Below are positions 7,168 to 11,904 of a DNA stretch of 11,904 bases, piece by piece. How positions within the stretch are numbered: the first letter of the stretch is position 1; every line of letters begins with the position of its first letter. The position numbers and the translations under genes were made by a program. This DNA is from UMGS1851 sp900555605. GTDB lineage: Bacteria; Bacillota; Clostridia; UBA1212; UBA1255. A model generated the notes under the pieces. It saw nothing but the letters and a program-made list of their open reading frames with translations, did no database searches and was not told the DNA's origin. Where the stretch lies: NCBI GenBank assembly GCA_902472555.1, contig CABROF010000081.1, positions 1-11,904 on the forward strand, read 5' to 3'.

Positions 7168-8082
7168 ATGGATGTGAACGATTATGTTGTAACCGGTATC
7201 GCTGCGAATGGATGTGTACGCGTAATCGGCGCGGAGACGACAGCTTTAGTGAATGAAGCCCTGCGCATTCACGGAACCTCTCCGGTGGCTACCGCTGCAT
7301 TGGGACGTCTTCTGACAGGCGCGGTCCTGCTTTCAAAGCAGCTGAAAAATCCGACAGATACATTGACGATACAAATAAAAGGCAGGGGACCGCTGGGCGG
7401 AGTGACTGCGGTTGCCGATGCGGCCGCGCAGGTTCGCGGATATGCGGAGCATCCGTCCGCGGATCTGCCGCTGCGTAAAAACGAGTCCTCCGGGGACGGT
7501 AAAATTGCGGACGGGAAGCTGGATGTCAGCGGTGCAATCGGAAAGGGATATATGAACGTGATCAAGGATATGGGGATGAAGGAACCCTATATCGGCACGG
7601 TGGCATTGGTATCCGGAGAAATCGCAGAGGACCTGACCTATTATCTGGCTGTATCTGAGCAGATTCCCTCTGTGGTAGCGTTAGGGGTACAGCTTGCGCC
7701 CGCGCCGGAGGCGCCCTGCGGATATTCAAAAGCAGGCGGTTTTATGCTCCAGCTGCTGCCCGGTGCAGAGGAGAAGCTGATTTCGGATCTGGAACAGCGT
7801 GTCGGGTATATTACATCCGTCACGGGACTTCTTTCGGCAGGAGCAACCATTGTCAATATCGCGGAGGATCTGCTGCGCGGATATGATTTTCAGGAGCAGA
7901 CGCGGTCCGGCTGTGCCTACCGCTGCAATTGCTCCCGTGAAAAGATTGCGCGGGCATTGATCAGCATAGGACCGGAGGAACGCAAAGAGATGATCGAACA
8001 GGACGGCGGAGCTGAGGTTCACTGTCAGTTTTGTAATCAAAAATACCTTTTTAATGCCGAGGAGCTGGCCGGTTTGTCCTGA
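7168..8082 (+). CDS. hslO: Redox-regulated chaperone Hsp33
   Basis: This cytoplasmic holdase is switched on by oxidation and binds unfolded proteins during oxidative and heat stress. The 304-aa protein has the Hsp33 N-terminal domain (AATAALGRLLTGAVLLSKQLK-like stretch at about 41-60, GRGPLGG near 73-79). It also has the C-terminal zinc switch: CNC at 253-255 and CQFC at 286-289, the four cysteines that hold zinc when reduced. An extra cysteine (249) sits just before the switch. ATG 7168 was preferred because AAAAGG (7155-7160) is 7 nt upstream. ATG 7162 lies only 1 nt from it. GTG 7174 would give the family-typical N-terminus (M)NDYVV, so the exact start is open. No partner gene is adjacent. 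Confidence 0.95.
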   Translation: MDVNDYVVTGIAANGCVRVIGAETTALVNEALRIHGTSPVATAALGRLLTGAVLLSKQLKNPTDTLTIQIKGRGPLGGVTAVADAAAQVRGYAEHPSADLPLRKNESSGDGKIADGKLDVSGAIGKGYMNVIKDMGMKEPYIGTVALVSGEIAEDLTYYLAVSEQIPSVVALGVQLAPAPEAPCGYSKAGGFMLQLLPGAEEKLISDLEQRVGYITSVTGLLSAGATIVNIAEDLLRGYDFQEQTRSGCAYRCNCSREKIARALISIGPEERKEMIEQDGGAEVHCQFCNQKYLFNAEELAGLS

Positions 8083-8088
8083 ACCGGC
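8068..8088 (+). terminator. Possible terminator hairpin spanning the hslO stop
   Basis: GCCGGTT (8068-8074) and AACCGGC (8082-8088) form a perfect 7-bp stem with loop TGTCCTG containing the start of the TGA stop. It is followed by the moderately T-rich TGTTTCCGCTTT. A second pair, GCCGGAGC (8101-8108) and GCTCCGGC (8136-8143), lies just downstream with a 27-nt gap. Neither has a clean U-tract, so termination is plausible but unproven. Confidence 0.4.
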
Positions 8089-8173
8089 TGTTTCCGCTTT
8101 GCCGGAGCTTCTCTGACGGGAGGTACTGTGCCTTTGCTCCGGCGCTTGCGCTCGATTCATTTATGATCGCTGC

Positions 8174-8202
8174 TTGACAAAACAGTTAGACGGTGCTAAC
8201 AT
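8174..8202 (+). promoter_or_regulatory. Promoter of feoA
   Basis: There is a perfect -35 TTGACA (8174-8179), a 17-bp spacer, and -10 TAACAT (8197-8202) with extended element TGC (8194-8196). Transcription would start near 8209, so the leader before feoA is about 90 nt. Two palindromes overlap the promoter. Confidence 0.7.
8185..8200. promoter_or_regulatory. Upstream DtxR-like half-palindrome in the feoA promoter
   Basis: GTTAG (8185-8189) and CTAAC (8196-8200) form an inverted repeat separated by 6 bp. They lie between the -35 and -10 boxes, and CTAAC overlaps the -10. The half-site is the same as in the second palindrome. A bound repressor would block RNA polymerase. Confidence 0.5.
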
Positions 8203-8210
8203 ATCGCTGG

Positions 8211-8228
8211 TTAGTTATATCTAACTAA
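8211..8228. promoter_or_regulatory. DtxR/MntR/IdeR-like operator at the feoA transcription start
   Basis: TTAGTTA (8211-8217), spacer TATC, and TAACTAA (8222-8228) form a perfect 7-bp inverted repeat. It resembles boxes of DtxR-family metal repressors (C. diphtheriae DtxR consensus TTAGGTTAGCCTAACCTAA). It covers the first transcribed bases. Iron-dependent repression is inferred from the motif and the iron-transport gene behind it. No regulator gene is in the window. Confidence 0.6.
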
Positions 8229-8299
8229 ATTTGGCTAAAATCTGGCGAAAAACTGCGAAGCTGCGATTTGAAAATGATTCCGCAAGGAGAGGACTGAAT

Positions 8300-8512
8300 A
8301 TGATGCCGTTAACATTTGCCAATATCGGTGAGGAAAATATGATTCGGAAGGTCGGGGGAAAGCCGGAGGTGCGGGCGCATCTTGAAAATCTCGGGTTTGT
8401 ACCGGGCGGCAGCGTCACGGTGGTAACCGCCATCGGCGGCAATCTGATTGTAAACGTTAAAGAATCCCGTGTTGCGATCAGCAAGGAAATGGCGAGTAAG
8501 ATTATGGTTTGA
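8300..8512 (+). CDS. feoA: Ferrous iron transport protein A
   Basis: This is a 70-aa small SH3-like cytoplasmic protein that works with the FeoB ferrous-iron permease. The sequence fits FeoA throughout: MMPLTFANIGEENMIRKVGG, then VRAHLENLGFVPGGSVTVVTAIGGNLIVNVKESRVAISKEMASKIMV, with the family's LxxLGFxPG turn at residues 31-39. The start is ATG 8300 (or 8303), with AAGGAG at 8284-8289 and AGAGGA at 8288-8293 upstream. An open extension back to 8231 overlaps the promoter leader and is rejected. The promoter carries DtxR-like palindromes. The usual next gene, feoB, is absent. A 56-aa FeoB-associated protein follows after 52 bp. Confidence 0.93.
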   Translation: MMPLTFANIGEENMIRKVGGKPEVRAHLENLGFVPGGSVTVVTAIGGNLIVNVKESRVAISKEMASKIMV

Positions 8513-8529
8513 CCCCGTGCAGGCAAACG

Positions 8530-8547
8530 AAAGCAGGAGCTTTTTTT
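8530..8547 (+). terminator. Weak hairpin with T-tract between feoA and the Cys-rich gene
   Basis: AAAGC (8530-8534) and GCTTT (8539-8543) can pair around AGGA and run into a T7 tract (8541-8547). The stem is only 5 bp and partly A-T, so at best it attenuates read-through. It lies where feoB would normally begin. Confidence 0.3.
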
Positions 8548-8564
8548 AAAAGGGAGGAATTGTG

Positions 8565-8735
8565 ATGACAGAATTTTTCAGCAGATACGGAGGCTCGCTG
8601 CTCATCGGCGCGGCGCTGCTTGTGGTAATTGTTTTCATTATCATAAAATTATATAAAAATAAACGGAAAGGCAAGACCTCCTGCGGCTGCGGCTGTGGGA
8701 GCTGTCCTGCCTCCGGTATGTGCCATAAGAAATAA
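8565..8735 (+). CDS. FeoB-associated Cys-rich membrane protein (56 aa)
   Basis: This short gene encodes one N-terminal membrane helix (about residues 11-29, LLIGAALLVVIVFIIIKLY), a basic stretch (KNKRKGK, 31-37), and a Cys-rich tail (C40, C42, C44, C47, C53) of the pattern CGCGCGSCPASGMC. That layout matches the small FeoB-associated Cys-rich proteins normally encoded right after feoB in Firmicutes. The tail is cytoplasmic by the positive-inside rule and could bind iron or another metal. AGGGAGG at 8551-8557 sits 7 nt before the ATG, an excellent ribosome site. It is almost certainly in the feoA transcript. Here it follows feoA directly with no feoB. Function is unproven for the family as a whole. 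Confidence 0.85.
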   Translation: MTEFFSRYGGSLLIGAALLVVIVFIIIKLYKNKRKGKTSCGCGCGSCPASGMCHKK

Positions 8736-8862
8736 CAGCTGGAGGAAGGCCTCAAATTGTCTGCGTGATCTTGATTCGGAAAACGTACATTTTGCATATC
8801 ATCTTGCACAGCGTTCCGCTTTACAGAGAATCATGGGAAGCACGAAGAAAGCATTTAATGAA

Positions 8863-8890
8863 CCGCCGGTTCCGCCTTGGGAACCGGCGG
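8863..8890 (+). terminator. Strong hairpin ending the feo transcript
   Basis: CCGCCGGTTCC (8863-8873) and GGAACCGGCGG (8880-8890) form a perfect 11-bp GC-rich stem with a 6-nt loop. It is followed by GGGGACATCGTTTTGG, so there is no immediate U-tract. It probably ends or stabilises the feo mRNA, with reduced certainty because of the missing U-run. The rest of 8736-8980 holds only the nuclease promoter. Confidence 0.5.
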
Positions 8891-8925
8891 GGGGACATCG
8901 TTTTGGAAATCATTGATAAAACGCC

Positions 8926-8954
8926 TTGTAAATTTCCATCGTCTGCTTTAAAAT
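8926..8954 (+). promoter_or_regulatory. Probable promoter of the nuclease-like gene
   Basis: There is a -35 TTGTAA (8926-8931), a 17-bp spacer, and -10 TAAAAT (8949-8954), which match at 4 of 6 and 5 of 6. Transcription would start near 8961, only about 20 nt before the ATG, leaving just room for AGGAGG (8965-8970). Confidence 0.5.
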
Positions 8955-8980
8955 ATGAACTTACAGGAGGGTGGGATATT

Positions 8981-10159
8981 ATGCCGAAAACGCTTAGCGA
9001 TCTGTGGAATGACAGCAAAGATATCTTTGAAACCAAGTCTTTAGCGCAGCTGCTGACATTTTCCGGAGAGGGAAAACTAAAAGACGGAAATAGCACCTGC
9101 CTTGAATTCAGAGCGCTTTTAAAGCTGCTCCCCACAAAGCTGTTAGAAAAATATATAGAAGAGTGCCTTACTGCGCCGTTCCATTCTTCGCCGTATGCCC
9201 TTCAGGACATTGTGAATGAGATTGGAAACAGAATCGGGTTTGAAGTGATTCCTGGATTGTATAAGGGGAAGAAAAATGCAAACGGGTATGATGGATTATG
9301 GAAGTCTGCCGATAACGATATGATTGTTGAGGTGAAAACCACAGATGCATATGCAATTAATTTAGATACGATCGCAAATTACCGCAGCAGGCTGATTGAA
9401 AGCGGTCTTACAGAAAAAGAGAACTCCTCCATTTTAATGGTGGTCGGCCGTAAGGATACCGGCGGGCTTGAGGCACAGATCAGGGGGTCAAAGCATGCCT
9501 GGGATATTCGTTTAATCAGCATAGATTCTCTGATCAAGCTGCTTCGGTTAAAAGAGGAGTTGCTGGATGATGAAAACACGTTCCGTCATATCTGCCAGAT
9601 TCTGAAGCCTCTTGAATTTACCCGTTTGGATTATTTAATAGATACCATATTTATTACAGGGCGGGATGCGCAATATATAGATGAAAATACGCAGATTATA
9701 TTGCAGGGCGCTGATATGAATGTAGAATCCAAGGGGGAGCCGGTTCATTTTAATGATGCCTGTATTGCAAAAATACAAGAAAAATTACATATCCAATTAA
9801 ATAAGCAGACGCGGACGCTGTATGATAACAAAGAAAAAAATATTGGACTAACCTGTGCTGTTTCTAAAAATCACGGCAATGAGGCGCTGGGAAAATACTG
9901 GTTTGCGTTTCATCCCCACCAGCAGGAAGCTTTGCGTAAATATCAGCGCGCTTATGTGTGCTTTGGCTGCGGAAGCAGCGATTTTATATTTCTGTTTGCG
10001 CTTGATGCGTTTATCTCTTATCTTGATAAAATGCGGACCACCGATAACGGTGGAAGAAAGTACTGGCATATCGAAATTGAAATCAAAGAAAACGGCGGCA
10101 GATGTCTGCTTTTGAGAAGAAACAGACAGCATATCGACATTTCGGCGTTCCGGCTGTAG
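8981..10159 (+). CDS. Solitary PD-(D/E)XK nuclease-like protein
   Basis: This is a 392-aa soluble protein with a likely PD-(D/E)XK nuclease core. D104 (GYDGLW) is followed 13 residues later by E117-V118-K119 in DMIVEVKTTDAY, the classic D...ExK layout. An upstream acidic helix residue (E80, IVNEIGNRIGF) could complete the site. Residues about 125-200 continue an alpha/beta fold (ILMVVGRKDTGGLEAQIRGS). The C-terminal part (about 290-392: GKYWFAFHPHQQEAL, YVCFGCGS, YWHIEIEI) looks like a separate compact domain, possibly for target recognition, but that is inference. The start is set by AGGAGG at 8965-8970. Its promoter is its own. No methyltransferase, toxin or immunity gene is next to it, so it could be a lone restriction-type enzyme, a repair nuclease or a modification-dependent nuclease. 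The family is not confidently recognised. Confidence 0.75.
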   Translation: MPKTLSDLWNDSKDIFETKSLAQLLTFSGEGKLKDGNSTCLEFRALLKLLPTKLLEKYIEECLTAPFHSSPYALQDIVNEIGNRIGFEVIPGLYKGKKNANGYDGLWKSADNDMIVEVKTTDAYAINLDTIANYRSRLIESGLTEKENSSILMVVGRKDTGGLEAQIRGSKHAWDIRLISIDSLIKLLRLKEELLDDENTFRHICQILKPLEFTRLDYLIDTIFITGRDAQYIDENTQIILQGADMNVESKGEPVHFNDACIAKIQEKLHIQLNKQTRTLYDNKEKNIGLTCAVSKNHGNEALGKYWFAFHPHQQEALRKYQRAYVCFGCGSSDFIFLFALDAFISYLDKMRTTDNGGRKYWHIEIEIKENGGRCLLLRRNRQHIDISAFRL

Positions 10160-10220
10160 AAATCCGGCCCCAAAAACATTAGCGGGAGAGCGGTGCATTA
10201 CATAAAGGCGCATCTGCGGA

Positions 10221-10249
10221 TTGCCCTCTGGCTTTGGATATGATATAAT
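10221..10249 (+). promoter_or_regulatory. Promoter of the zinc-ribbon/DUF4234 gene
   Basis: There is a -35 TTGCCC (10221-10226), a 17-bp spacer, and a perfect -10 TATAAT (10244-10249) with extended element TGA (10241-10243). Transcription would start near 10256. The in-frame ATG at 10248 lies within the -10, so it cannot be the translation start of this transcript. Confidence 0.78.
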
Positions 10250-10277
10250 GGAAAACCAGGAAAAGGAGGTATGTAAA

Positions 10278-10778
10278 TTGTTTTGTAGTCATTGTGGTCA
10301 TTCCTATGACGGAAACTTAAAATTCTGTCCCAATTGCGGCGCCCCGGTGCAGCCGCCGCAGCCCAATTACCAGCAGCCGGGCAGCTATCAGAACGGCACG
10401 TTCGGCGGCTATCGCGTACCGATTCAAAACCGCAACATTGCCGTGTGCGTGATTCTATCCATCGTTACCTGCGGTATTTACGGTATTTACTGGTTCGTTT
10501 GTATCGTAAACGACCTGAACGTCGCCAGTGAGAAACCGCAGGATACCTCGGGCGGCATGGTCTTCCTGCTTAGTCTTGTTACCTGCGGCATCTATCTGTT
10601 TTATTGGTTTTACAAGGCGGGGGAAAAGGTCAGCTATATCAAGCAGCGCAATGGCGGCACTTCTGATAATAATGCCGGCCTGCTCTATTTGCTTCTTGCC
10701 ATTTTCGGCCTCGGAATCGTCAGCTACTGCCTGATTCAGAGTGAACTGAATAATGTTTCCGCTCTTCCCGCCAGCTGA
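10278..10778 (+). CDS. Zinc-ribbon membrane protein with DUF4234-type repeats
   Basis: This is a 166-aa membrane protein. An N-terminal zinc ribbon has C3, C6, C17 and C20 (CSHC...CPNC). A Pro/Gln/Gly-rich linker (21-50) follows, then three hydrophobic segments at about 54-74, 94-112 and 133-152. IVTCGIYGIYWF (62-73) and LVTCGIYLFYWF (100-111) are near copies, the hallmark of the DUF4234 family. The start is TTG 10278: AAGGAGG (10263-10269) is 8 nt upstream, while the upstream in-frame ATG 10248 lies inside the -10 box. The next gene begins 26 bp before this stop, which suggests coupling. The function of the family is unknown. The zinc ribbon may mediate protein contacts. Confidence 0.85.
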   Translation: MFCSHCGHSYDGNLKFCPNCGAPVQPPQPNYQQPGSYQNGTFGGYRVPIQNRNIAVCVILSIVTCGIYGIYWFVCIVNDLNVASEKPQDTSGGMVFLLSLVTCGIYLFYWFYKAGEKVSYIKQRNGGTSDNNAGLLYLLLAIFGLGIVSYCLIQSELNNVSALPAS

Positions 10779-11163
10779 TACGCCGCGGCATCGATTGCAA
10801 AGAGTGTTGGTATTTTATGCATTGCTTCTGGCGAGTGCTTGTGTTTATGCCGACATCTGGAACCTGCTTGGTTTTGGTATACCCTGTCTGTTTCACAGCG
10901 TGACAGGGTATTTGTGTCCCGGCTGCGGCGGAAGCCGGATGTTTGCCAGTCTGCTTCGCGGGGACATTGCGACAGCATGGAAATCTCATGCGGCGCTGCT
11001 GTGCCTGCTTCCGTTGGGCCTTGCCGCTGTCGGGGATATTACGGTGCGCTACGTGCGTCACGGCATAAAGCATCCGCACAAATGGGCGAGCGCTCTGCTG
11101 TGGTTTATGATCGCTGTTCTGCTGGCTTTCTGTTTATGGAGGAACTTGAGAGGTTTTTCGTGA
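10753..11163 (+). CDS. DUF2752-type small membrane protein
   Basis: This is a 136-aa membrane protein with hydrophobic segments at about 17-37, 80-97 and 113-128. The motif CPGCGGSR (55-62) followed by RGD (69-71) is the signature of DUF2752, usually seen as TGxxCPGCGxTR. The function of the family is unknown. It overlaps the preceding zinc-ribbon gene by 26 bp in another frame and has only a weak ribosome site (AGTGA), so translation probably depends on the upstream gene. The two membrane proteins likely form one operon. The start at ATG 10753 leaves an N-terminus of about 15 residues before the first hydrophobic segment. Confidence 0.85.
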   Translation: MFPLFPPADTPRHRLQRVLVFYALLLASACVYADIWNLLGFGIPCLFHSVTGYLCPGCGGSRMFASLLRGDIATAWKSHAALLCLLPLGLAAVGDITVRYVRHGIKHPHKWASALLWFMIAVLLAFCLWRNLRGFS

Positions 11164-11259
11164 GAAACGGATGCCGGCCGCGTTTGCGGCAAAGGGCCGA
11201 TTTATTTGTACGGGTAAAAAGGAAAGCGTTCAAATAAAGAGAAAAGGAGAATTTTGAAA

Positions 11260-11742
11260 ATGAAAGCGTTGGTAGCATATTTTTCCGCATCACACGGAAA
11301 GCTTACAAAACAGCTGGCGGAGCGTATTGCAAATGCGGTGGGCGGCGATCTGTATGAAATTCAGCCTGCTGTTGCGTATACAGAGGCGGATCTGGACTGG
11401 ACAGACAAGAAAAGCCGTTCGACCGTTGAGATGAACAATCAGTCGTTTCGTCCTGAAATTAAGGGAAAATGCCAGAATATGGATGATTATGATACTGTTT
11501 TTGTCGGGTTCCCGATTTGGTGGTATATTGCGCCCACAATCATCAATACATTTCTCGAAAGCTATGATTTTTCAGGCAAAAAGGTCATTCCGTTTGCAAC
11601 CTCGGGGGGCAGCGGAATGGGAGATACAAACAAGAAGCTGAAAAATTCCTGCAGGGGCGCAGCGCTTCTTGCAGGAAAACGGTTTTCTGCAGACACAGAC
11701 AAAGAAACGATTCAAAATTGGATTGCGGAATTAAATTTATAA
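11260..11742 (+). CDS. Flavodoxin (Flavodoxin_4-like)
   Basis: This is a 160-aa FMN-binding electron carrier or quinone-reductase-like protein. The N-terminal strand and phosphate loop read VAYFSASHGKLTKQLA (5-20). This is a variant of the usual SxTGNT loop, with SHGKLT in place of TGNT. FVGFPIWWYIAPTIINTFLE (81-100) carries the aromatic residues that stack on the flavin, and PFATSGGSGMGDT (111-123) forms the third FMN loop. The features match the flavodoxin_4 group common in Clostridia. ATG 11260 follows AAAGGAG at 11243-11249; the TTG at 11254 is too close to that site. It is preceded by a 96-bp gap with no convincing promoter and followed by a strong inverted repeat. Confidence 0.92.
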   Translation: MKALVAYFSASHGKLTKQLAERIANAVGGDLYEIQPAVAYTEADLDWTDKKSRSTVEMNNQSFRPEIKGKCQNMDDYDTVFVGFPIWWYIAPTIINTFLESYDFSGKKVIPFATSGGSGMGDTNKKLKNSCRGAALLAGKRFSADTDKETIQNWIAELNL

Positions 11743-11763
11743 TCGGGCAGGTAAATTTTATCT

Positions 11764-11804
11764 GCCTGAAGGCCTCCGGACACGTTGGCCGGAGGCCTTC
11801 AGGC
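11764..11804. terminator. Perfect 16-bp inverted repeat after the flavodoxin gene
   Basis: GCCTGAAGGCCTCCGG (11764-11779) is exactly complementary to CCGGAGGCCTTCAGGC (11789-11804), with a 9-nt loop. The stem is GC-rich and very stable. Neither strand has a clear T-tract after the stem, so it is either a structure-dependent bidirectional terminator or an mRNA 3'-end stabiliser. It sits 21 bp after the flavodoxin stop. Confidence 0.6.
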
Positions 11805-11903
11805 CATGGGCGCAGCCGGCACTGTTTGCCAAACGCCGGTTGTCGACGGTTCGTAATGCCCGACCTGCTTGCCCCGGCGGAAGTGCTGGACTTCCAAAAA
11901 TGA
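11799..11903 (-). CDS. Possible 3' end of a convergent gene, cut by the window edge
   Basis: Read on the minus strand, 34 codons from the right edge encode a protein-like tail (SFLEVQHFRRGKQVGHYEP, then STTGVWQTVPAAPMA) and end in TGA at complement 11799-11801. The stop falls inside the stem of the inverted repeat, as expected for a gene ending at a shared terminator. The other minus-strand frames are also open here, so the coding call rests on composition and position only. Confidence 0.3.
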   Translation of the reverse strand, partial: SFLEVQHFRRGKQVGHYEPSTTGVWQTVPAAPMA

Positions 11904-11904
11904 T

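Noticed and set aside
8231..8299. 23-codon upstream extension of feoA
   Set aside because: It falls in the leader right after the operator, and two ribosome sites (8284-8293) point to ATG 8300.
8765..8980. 72-codon upstream extension of the nuclease-like frame
   Set aside because: It crosses the 11-bp hairpin and the likely promoter, and AGGAGG at 8965-8970 fits ATG 8981.
11177..11190. Small hairpin GCCGC-GTTT-GCGGC after the DUF2752 gene as a terminator
   Set aside because: The stem is only 5 bp and no T-tract follows. It is too weak to call.
11718..11903. Plus-strand 61-codon open frame at the right end
   Set aside because: It overlaps the end of the flavodoxin gene, runs through the inverted repeat and has no ribosome site.

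Overview
The window looks like chromosomal DNA from a Gram-positive Clostridia, most likely a Lachnospiraceae-type bacterium. This is judged from the gene content and order (PucR/CdaR-type regulator, ftsE, ftsX, M23 hydrolase, S41 protease), strong AGGAGG ribosome binding sites, several TTG starts, a mid-range GC content, and sigma-A-type promoters with 17-bp spacers and extended TGN -10 boxes. No species is claimed. Every confidently called gene lies on the + strand, and the window is almost entirely genic.

Layout. (1) Positions 55-6737 hold a cell-envelope and division cluster: a PucR/CdaR-type regulator with its own promoter, ftsE and ftsX with overlapping stop and start codons, a 358-bp spacer with a 24-bp tandem repeat and a fresh promoter, a secreted coiled-coil M23 peptidase, a membrane-anchored S41 (CtpA/B-type) protease, and a class I SAM methyltransferase. 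By analogy with FtsEX-EnvC and FtsEX-PcsB, the FtsEX ABC complex probably gates the M23 hydrolase. (2) Positions 6750-8088 hold two stress genes: a cold-shock protein with a strong promoter and an intrinsic terminator, then the redox chaperone hslO (Hsp33), whose probable promoter overlaps that terminator. (3) Positions 8174-8890 hold a reduced ferrous-iron locus: feoA behind two DtxR-like palindromes, followed by a 56-aa Cys-rich FeoB-associated membrane protein. No feoB lies between them. (4) Positions 8926-10159 hold a solitary PD-(D/E)XK nuclease-like protein with its own promoter and no visible methyltransferase partner. (5) Positions 10221-11163 hold two small membrane proteins that overlap by 26 bp, a zinc-ribbon DUF4234-type and a DUF2752-type. 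(6) Positions 11260-11742 encode a flavodoxin, followed by a perfect 16-bp inverted repeat. A possible convergent gene end runs off the right edge.

Nothing here forms an obvious new multi-gene system. The items most worth following up are the feo locus without feoB, the lone nuclease-like protein, the tandem repeat straddling the ftsX stop codon, and the csp terminator region that seems to double as the hslO promoter.
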